Shown here: in pieces, positions 59,151 through 64,000 of the stretch
Position numbering within the stretch: the first letter of the stretch is position 1
Layout of the letters: each line of letters starts with the position of its first letter
From: Paracoccus onchidii
GTDB lineage: Bacteria; Pseudomonadota; Alphaproteobacteria; Rhodobacterales; Rhodobacteraceae
DNA: 64,000 bases
Assembly: GCF_028294535.1 (NCBI RefSeq)
Contig: NZ_JAQBIE010000016.1
Span: 35,449 to 99,448 of the forward strand
Direction of reading: 5' to 3'
The notes under the pieces: generated by a model
Databases searched by the model: none
Told to the model about the DNA's origin: nothing
The model's input: the letters and a program-made list of their open reading frames with translations, nothing else
Position numbers and translations under genes: made by a program

Positions 59151-60662
59151 TCAGTCCTTTGCAAGATCGCCGTAGCGGGATCGAAGTTCGGCCTTTTGCA
59201 CCTTGCCCATTACGTTGCGCGGCAGTTCATCGATCAGGATGATGTGTTTGGGTTGCTTGTAGCGCGCCAGTTTCGGCGCGATCGCCGACAGAACCCCGGC
59301 TTCTGTCAGCCCGGCACCCTGTTGCGGAACAATTACGGCAACGACCGCTTCGCCGAAATCTGCATGGGGCACACCGATGACCGCACTTTCCTGAACGCCG
59401 GGCACATCGTCGATCAGTGTTTCGATTTCCTTGGGATAGACATTGTACCCCCCTGAAAGCACCAGATCCTTGCTGCGCCCGACAATTTGCAGATAGCCGG
59501 CCTCGTCGATCAGCCCCAGATCTCCGGTGATGAAATAACCGTCCGGGCGAAACTCGGCGGCAGTTTTCTCGGGCATGTTCCAATAGCCCTCAAAGACATT
59601 CGGGCCCGCGACCTCGATCAGTCCTATATCGCCTTGTGCAAGCAGGTCGCCGGTATCCGGATCAGCGATGCGCAGGTCAATGCCGGGCAAAGGCATGCCG
59701 ACCGCCCCCGCGATACGCTCGCCGTCATAGGGATTGGATGCGATCATGCAGGTTTCGGTCAGGCCATATCGTTCCAGGATCGCATGACCGGTTCTGTTGG
59801 TGAAGGCGCGGTGATCCTCGGCCAGCAACGGGGCCGATCCTGATACGAACAACCGCATCGCCGCCGTGTTTTCACAATCGAGTCGCGGCGATTTCAGCAG
59901 TCTCGTGTAGAAGGTGGGCACACCCATCAGAACGGTTCCCCGCGCCATGAGATCGATCACATCATCCGCATCGAAACCTGTCAGAAAGACCATCGTCGCA
60001 CCGGAACAGATCGCCATGTTCGCGGCGACGAACAGCCCGTGCGTGTGAAAGATCGGCAGCGCATGGATCAGCCGGTCATCCGCGGTGAAGCGCCAGCAAT
60101 CGATAAGCGCTTCGCAATTCGAGGCCAGATTGCGATGTGTCAGCACTGCGCCCTTGGACCGCCCCGTCGTGCCCGAGGTATAAAGGATTGCGGCCCGATC
60201 CTGTGGCTGACAAGGGTGGGGCGCTTCGCAGGGAATGACATTCGCGCTGCGTGCCATGATCGAACCATCGCCATCCGCGCCAAGCGTTTCGATGGCCAGT
60301 TCCCTGCAGCGCCTGCTTTCATGCTGTGACAGCATGTCGGGGGCACAGATGAACAGTCGGGGGGCGGCATCGTCGATGAAATAATCGATCTCGGCGCTGG
60401 TATAGGCCGTGTTCAAGGGCAGGAAGATAGCCCCACGATGCAGTGTGGCCAGATACAGGGCGATGGCCTCGGGGCTTTTGGGAACCTGCGCCGCCACACG
60501 GTCCCCGGGGGTAACGCCAAGATCAGTCAGAACGGCAGCCAGTCTTTCGACCAGATTGCGGATCTGGGCATAGCTGAGATCGGGCCGACCGGGGCGTTCG
60601 AAGAGGGTCTTGCCCTGCAGGGCCTGGGCGGATGACAGGAATTGTTCGTAAATGTTTTGCAT
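59151..60662 (-). CDS. matB: Malonyl-CoA synthetase MatB
   Basis: Acyl-CoA synthetase of 503 residues in the ANL superfamily. Nucleotide loop YTSGTTGRSKGAVLTH near residue 165, GSAPLLAEDHRAFTNRTGH, ERYGLTETCM, GYFITGDLG and the catalytic Lys of the C-terminal domain (VMGKVQKAEL) are present. LMGVPTFYTRLL and the following Ser/Arg context are typical of malonyl-CoA synthetases. Its ATG follows GAGGAG at the end of the decarboxylase gene. It activates malonate to malonyl-CoA, which the decarboxylase should convert to acetyl-CoA. Confidence 0.88.
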   Translation of the reverse strand: MQNIYEQFLSSAQALQGKTLFERPGRPDLSYAQIRNLVERLAAVLTDLGVTPGDRVAAQVPKSPEAIALYLATLHRGAIFLPLNTAYTSAEIDYFIDDAAPRLFICAPDMLSQHESRRCRELAIETLGADGDGSIMARSANVIPCEAPHPCQPQDRAAILYTSGTTGRSKGAVLTHRNLASNCEALIDCWRFTADDRLIHALPIFHTHGLFVAANMAICSGATMVFLTGFDADDVIDLMARGTVLMGVPTFYTRLLKSPRLDCENTAAMRLFVSGSAPLLAEDHRAFTNRTGHAILERYGLTETCMIASNPYDGERIAGAVGMPLPGIDLRIADPDTGDLLAQGDIGLIEVAGPNVFEGYWNMPEKTAAEFRPDGYFITGDLGLIDEAGYLQIVGRSKDLVLSGGYNVYPKEIETLIDDVPGVQESAVIGVPHADFGEAVVAVIVPQQGAGLTEAGVLSAIAPKLARYKQPKHIILIDELPRNVMGKVQKAELRSRYGDLAKD

Positions 60663-60666
60663 CTGC

Positions 60667-61816
60667 TCAGTACTCCTCGTTCAGGTGCTGCATCGCTTGG
60701 GCAAGTTGCTGGCCGTGAGCAACGGTTCCGTCACGCATGAATTTTTCGTTCTGGTCTTCGATCGCGCCAAGCTCGTACAGATAGTTGATCATCAGGCCGT
60801 GTGCGGCCTTCAAGGCATGGTCGGATGTGTCGGCAGGCCAATTGACGCGCCAGGCAGATGCGCCATTGCCCAGGTGAAAGCGCGCGACAGGATCGTAGGG
60901 CGTGCCGTTGCGATGGCGCGCGGTCAGGAAATAGCGTGCGGCAAATGCTTCGACCTCGGGTGCCAGCCGCGTTGCGATATTCGAGTCCGTGACCCATTCG
61001 CGACCCGTCAGGGCGGCATCAAGCTGTCGGGCCCGATCGGATTTCTCGGTGCTCAGCCAACGGGCAAACCCCGGAGCCGGTGACAAGGTTACAAATCGGT
61101 GCCGATCGGGAAATTCAGCAGACAGGTCATGTGCAACCTGCTTGATCAGAAAGTTACCGAGCGAGACCTCTTTCAATCCGGGCAGACTGTTGTTGATCGA
61201 ATAGAAAGCGGCCGTATCCGACGCGACAGGAGTTGTGGGCTTTGGCGCGGTCAGGATTGCCGCCGGCGTGTTCCAGTCGATCCTGCGCATTTGCAAAAAG
61301 CCCCGATTGAACCAGGATGAAAGTAGATGCGAGAAATCCTGATCGACGGCGGCCAGATCCGGATGCGCCGGCAACAGGCGCAACAGGTCAGCACGCATTG
61401 CAACCAGCGAAAGCGTCGCGCCGGGTGCAAGGTTCAGGCGTCGCAACAAGGTTTGGCGCTTGGATTCGACCACCTGGAACAGTCTGGCGGCGCCAGGCCC
61501 GTCTGGCCGGGTATCCCATTGCCGATAGGCGCTGCGGATTTCCTCCGGGTCGGCCCCGGAACTTATCCAGCAACAGGTGAAAGAACGCGGATTTTCCGGT
61601 ATCATTCAGCACGGCATAGGCGCCGAGTGCCTGTTGCGCGACCGCGATCTGCGCCGCGTCACCGATGCGGGTCATCAGGACGTTGCATGCGGCCTCAAGG
61701 CGTTTGGGGGCGGGTCGTGAGAAAGCGTCTTGTGTGGGGTTTTCACCGCGCCGCCCATCGCGGCGTGTGATCGCGTCGACGAAATCCGACAAAAGCGCGA
61801 ATCGTTGTTTGACCAT
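60667..61816 (-). pseudogene. matA: Malonyl-CoA decarboxylase MatA, one-base frameshift
   Basis: The malonyl-CoA decarboxylase sequence is split between two minus-strand frames. From the ATG at 61816 (after GGGAGGTGGGCC) the N-terminal helical domain reads to FFHLLLDKF; the rest (GADPEEIRSAYRQW, RRLNLAPGATLSLVAMRADLL, FYSINNSLPGLKEVSLGNFLIKQ, written from separate segments) continues in the next frame to the stop at 60667, including the catalytic-domain motifs HLGNGASAWRVNW and INYLYEL. One extra base near 61555-61562, in the run read TTCCGGGG on the coding strand, accounts for the shift; TTCGGGG would restore DKFGADPEE. All other parts look intact and under selection. Either the gene is freshly inactivated or the base is a sequencing error. 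Confidence 0.82.
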
Positions 61817-61832
61817 GGCCCACCTCCCGGCG

Positions 61833-61871
61833 ACATGTTATACATGTCATCTGATATGTTGTATATAACAA
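61833..61871. promoter_or_regulatory. Probable MatR operators
   Basis: ACATGT-TAT-ACATGT (61833-61847) is a palindrome 17 bases before the matA start. TTGTATATAACAA (61859-61871) has 4-base inverted arms. Both lie between matA and the divergent GntR gene and share the TGTATA/TATACA core of FCD-type GntR sites. Overlap with the expected promoter suits repression. Confidence 0.55.
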
Positions 61872-61934
61872 TGGCGAATATGGACATTTCAAGCTTTGAT
61901 GATCATGATGCGATGAGCTGATCAAGGCCCGAAA

Positions 61935-62594
61935 ATGAGAACGACACCAACCGCCCAACGTATTCGGCTGTCTCTGGAAAATGCCATTGTCGACGGGGTT
62001 TATGCGCCCGGTGACAAGTTGAACCCGATCCGGATTGCAGCGGATTATGAATGTTCCCGCACGCCTGTCCGCGAGGCGCTGCAAGCGTTGGAGGCATCCG
62101 GGCTTGTCCGGGTTCAGCCAAAGAAGGGCACCTTCGTCACCCAGCTGAGTGTGACCGAGTTGATGGAACGGTTCGAAGTCATGGCAGAACTGGAATCGCT
62201 TTGCGCGCGGCTGGCATGTCGCCGTGCGACCCAGGATGATATCGGTGCGCTGACCGCATCGTTTCAGGCATGTTACGATGCGGCCCAAGCCAGGCAAAGC
62301 GATCGGTATTACGCCGAGAACACATTGTTTCATCAGGCCATATATCGCGCGGCCCATAACGAATTCCTCGAAGCAGAGACCCTGTGCTTGCAGACCGTGT
62401 TGCAGCCCTATCGTCGCCGCCAGCTGCGCGCGCAGGGCCGCGTTCGGGATTCCCTGGGGGAGCATCGGCTGATCCTCCAAGCCATTGCAGCAGGCAACAG
62501 CGCCGACGCTGCGCGGATCATGCAGGATCACGTGCTTGTTCAGGGCGAGGGGTTTCGGGACATGATTGCCGCGCTGACGGTCGCGAAGGGCTGA
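61935..62594 (+). CDS. matR: GntR-family (FCD) regulator, MatR-like
   Basis: A 219-residue FadR-type regulator. The winged helix has RIRLSLENAIVDGVYAPGDKL and CSRTPVREALQALEASGLV; the FCD domain has ELESLCARLACRRA and the metal-type ENTLFHQAIYRAAHN. It diverges from the malonate operon over 118 bases carrying two palindromes, exactly the matR-matABC arrangement described in rhizobia. Malonate or malonyl-CoA is the expected effector. Confidence 0.8.
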   Translation: MRTTPTAQRIRLSLENAIVDGVYAPGDKLNPIRIAADYECSRTPVREALQALEASGLVRVQPKKGTFVTQLSVTELMERFEVMAELESLCARLACRRATQDDIGALTASFQACYDAAQARQSDRYYAENTLFHQAIYRAAHNEFLEAETLCLQTVLQPYRRRQLRAQGRVRDSLGEHRLILQAIAAGNSADAARIMQDHVLVQGEGFRDMIAALTVAKG

Positions 62595-62650
62595 GCAGGC
62601 GAATCTCGGGCGCGTGCGTGCAGGCCTCGTATCGGATATACATGCAGTAA

Positions 62651-62668
62651 AATGCACTATTCTGCATT
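62651..62668. promoter_or_regulatory. Palindrome upstream of the double winged-helix regulator
   Basis: AATGCA-CTATTC-TGCATT is a perfect inverted repeat 62 bases before the start of the next gene; a CATGCAG at 62641 lies beside it. It may be an autoregulatory site. The remaining 62595-62729 sequence is A/T-richer than its surroundings, as expected for a promoter. Confidence 0.45.
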
Positions 62669-62729
62669 GATATTGCTTTGATGTTGCAGGATAGTGACCC
62701 GACCCAAGCTGATATTCCACAGGGGCCTG

Positions 62730-63635
62730 ATGATGCGGACAAGTGACCTTCCTCAACGCATATCGCGCCGAATCCTGCAAGACTGTGCCACCGGCGGGTT
62801 ACAACCGGGGCAACATCTGGGTGCCCAGAACCTTGCCGACCGGTACGGCGTGTCGCGCACACCGATCCGCGAGGCGCTGAACCTGCTTGCCGATGATGGC
62901 TTTCTGATCCGCAAGGAGAATCGGGGCTTCTTCGTTGCCGACATCGATCCCGCGTCGCTGGCCGAAACGCTGGGTGAAAAACCGGCTTCGGCCAGCGATG
63001 ATTACCACCGGTTGGCGGATGACTGGCTGACAGGGCGCCTGCCCGAAGAGGTCACCGAACAGCTGCTGCGCCAGCGCTATGGCTGGTCCAAGGCACATAC
63101 CGGCGACATCCTGATCCGTGCCGCGCGGGAAGGGTGGGTGATCCGCAAGGAAGGATATGGCTGGCGATTTCTGCCCGTTGCCAACACGCCGGAAGCCTTC
63201 GATGAAATTTACCGCTTCCGGATGGCCATCGAACCGGCCGCAATGTTGGAGCCGTCCTTTGAATTGAATCGGGCTGTGCTTGCCGAACAGCGCCGGATTC
63301 AGGAAAGCATGCTGGAGATGGATTTCAGCACGATGCCGGCGGAAACGCTGTTGCGGAACGGGTCTCTGTTCCATGAAGAACTGATCAAGCTGTCAGGCAA
63401 CCCGTTTTTTCTGATGGCATTGCAGCGGGTCAACCAGATGCGCCGCCTGATGGAGTATCGGGCCGATGTGAACCACGAGCGTCTTGTCGAGCAATGTACC
63501 GAGCATCTTGAAATTCTGGACATGCTTGAGGCAGGGGACAATCTGGATGCCTCGCACAGGATGCGCAGGCATCTCAGCGGCGCGTTAAAGCGCAAATCAC
63601 CATTGGCATGGTCATGGGCGGCGGACGCGCGCTAG
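62730..63635 (+). CDS. GntR-type regulator with two winged-helix domains and an FCD-like C-terminus
   Basis: About 301 residues from the tandem ATGATG at 62730 behind AGGGG. The first winged helix (about residues 6-66) has LPQRISRRILQD and YGVSRTPIREALNLLAD with the wing GFFVADID. A second, degenerate winged-helix-like unit (about residues 90-155) has RQRYGWSKAHTGDILIRAA and the wing KEGYGWRFLPV. The C-terminal FCD-like helices contain LRNGSLFHEELIKLSGNPF. Two DNA-binding units in one chain are unusual for FadR-type regulators. No divergent or co-directional target gene is seen; the IS element lies 185 bases downstream and may have separated it from its operon. Confidence 0.75.
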   Translation: MMRTSDLPQRISRRILQDCATGGLQPGQHLGAQNLADRYGVSRTPIREALNLLADDGFLIRKENRGFFVADIDPASLAETLGEKPASASDDYHRLADDWLTGRLPEEVTEQLLRQRYGWSKAHTGDILIRAAREGWVIRKEGYGWRFLPVANTPEAFDEIYRFRMAIEPAAMLEPSFELNRAVLAEQRRIQESMLEMDFSTMPAETLLRNGSLFHEELIKLSGNPFFLMALQRVNQMRRLMEYRADVNHERLVEQCTEHLEILDMLEAGDNLDASHRMRRHLSGALKRKSPLAWSWAADAR

Positions 63636-63751
63636 CTTGGCAGGGTTTGACTGCATCGGGGCGGAAATGCCGCGTTGAGCTGGAACACAGCCCCGCGCGG
63701 GTCTTTCAGGCGGCGTAGATCGGTTTTTGATTGTGTAAATGCCTTTCCACC

Positions 63752-64000
63752 TGAGAACTGGCTCATTTGGAGCTGGAGTTTTCAGGTAGATTCTCCTGGC
63801 TGGGAAAGGGGCGCAAACGCATGAACGCATCGAGGTTCACGGACACGCAGAAATCGTTCCTCTTGCCACAAGGCGAAGACGGAATGCCGGTTGTCGAGAT
63901 CTGCCGAAAGGCTGGGCTCAGTCAGGCGACCTGTTTCAACTGGAAGCAGTATGCTGGGCCATTGCCCGACGAGATGCGCCGGCTGACGCCGGCGCGCGAA
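63752..64000 (+). mobile_element. IS3-family insertion sequence, left part
   Basis: An orfA-like transposase begins at 63821, and TGAGAACTGG at 63752 has the TG start expected of an IS3-type end. The 69 bases between are a normal untranslated leader for such an element. The left boundary is a guess because the right end and target duplication lie outside the window. The 63636-63751 gap shows nothing else recognisable. Confidence 0.5.
63821..64000 (+). CDS. IS3-family transposase OrfA, N-terminal 60 residues
   Basis: An open frame runs from the ATG at 63821 off the window end. The translation MNASRFTDTQKSFLLP, then VEICRKAGLSQATCFNWKQ and LPDEMRRLTPARE follows the HTH_8-type OrfA consensus of IS3 elements (RFTEEQ, VCRKHGIS, TFYKWK). 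A residue is missing in the usual KWK-YGG loop and some positions are atypical (PQGEDG for the usual EAG), so the copy may be diverged. Ribosome site GGGAAAGGGG precedes it. Confidence 0.72.
   Translation, partial: MNASRFTDTQKSFLLPQGEDGMPVVEICRKAGLSQATCFNWKQYAGPLPDEMRRLTPARE

Noticed and set aside
60667..61816. Programmed ribosomal frameshift in matA
   Set aside because: No slippery heptamer or downstream structure is evident, and the enzyme family does not use frameshifting; mutation or sequencing error is simpler.
63652..63719. Possible C-terminal fragment of a broken gene ending in RVFQAA
   Set aside because: Only about 25 codons, no recognisable family, and high-GC sequence gives such open stretches by chance.
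1..64000. CRISPR arrays, tRNA/rRNA genes, riboswitches, phage genes
   Set aside because: Looked for regular repeats, tRNA-like cloverleaf sequences and phage structural genes by eye; none were convincing.

Overview
The window reads as an accessory replicon or catabolic island of a high-GC alphaproteobacterium of the Rhodobacteraceae (Paracoccus-like) type. This rests on protein style, the density of TRAP, TTT and ABC uptake systems each paired with its own regulator, and codon use; no rRNA, tRNA or replication gene is present to confirm it. Nearly every base is coding and no gene-free stretch exceeds about 300 bases. The first gene runs off the left edge, and an IS3-type element begins at the right edge.

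Layout. 1-5917: formamidase fmdA facing a sensor in which an NCS1-type (cytosine/purine) permease, a Cys-rich zinc-finger-like module and a histidine kinase are fused, followed by a receiver-kinase hybrid and an OmpR-type response regulator. 6129-19553: an acid-sugar dehydratase, a DapA-type dehydratase, a ketoglutarate-semialdehyde dehydrogenase and a GntR regulator (minus strand) diverge from a TTT transporter, a PdxA-like dehydrogenase, two sulfatases and a SulP transporter. Together they suggest use of a sulfated acid sugar. 19626-27376: a LysR regulator diverges from a polar amino-acid ABC transporter, an enolase-superfamily racemase/dehydratase, a D-amino-acid dehydrogenase and a ThDP enzyme. 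27435-36488: a LysR regulator diverges from hglS, amaB, an aminotransferase and a D-2-hydroxyglutarate dehydrogenase, which is the lower lysine/2-aminoadipate route to 2-oxoglutarate; an ASADH homologue lies convergent at its end.

36576-45708: a GC-richer, tightly overlapping operon holding a GntR regulator, a Dpp-type ABC transporter, an SDR, a NodB-like deacetylase and a leaderless gamma-glutamyltransferase. This looks like import followed by cytoplasmic amide cleavage. 45797-50665: an SDR, a LysR regulator and a TRAP transporter. 50802-56252: a LysR regulator, a threonate-dehydrogenase-like enzyme, a DhaK-DhaL kinase, a TIM-barrel isomerase and an SDR, probably for four-carbon sugars or acids. 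56359-62594: a malonate/malonamate operon (amidase, transporter, matB, and a frameshifted matA) facing a matR-like regulator. 62730-63635: an orphan GntR-type regulator with two winged-helix domains. 63821-64000: the start of an IS3-family orfA.

The recurring logic is one uptake system, a few dehydrogenases or hydrolases and one divergent regulator, ending in 2-oxoglutarate, acetyl-CoA or a triose phosphate. Several intergenic regions carry palindromes or phased repeats placed where those regulators should bind.
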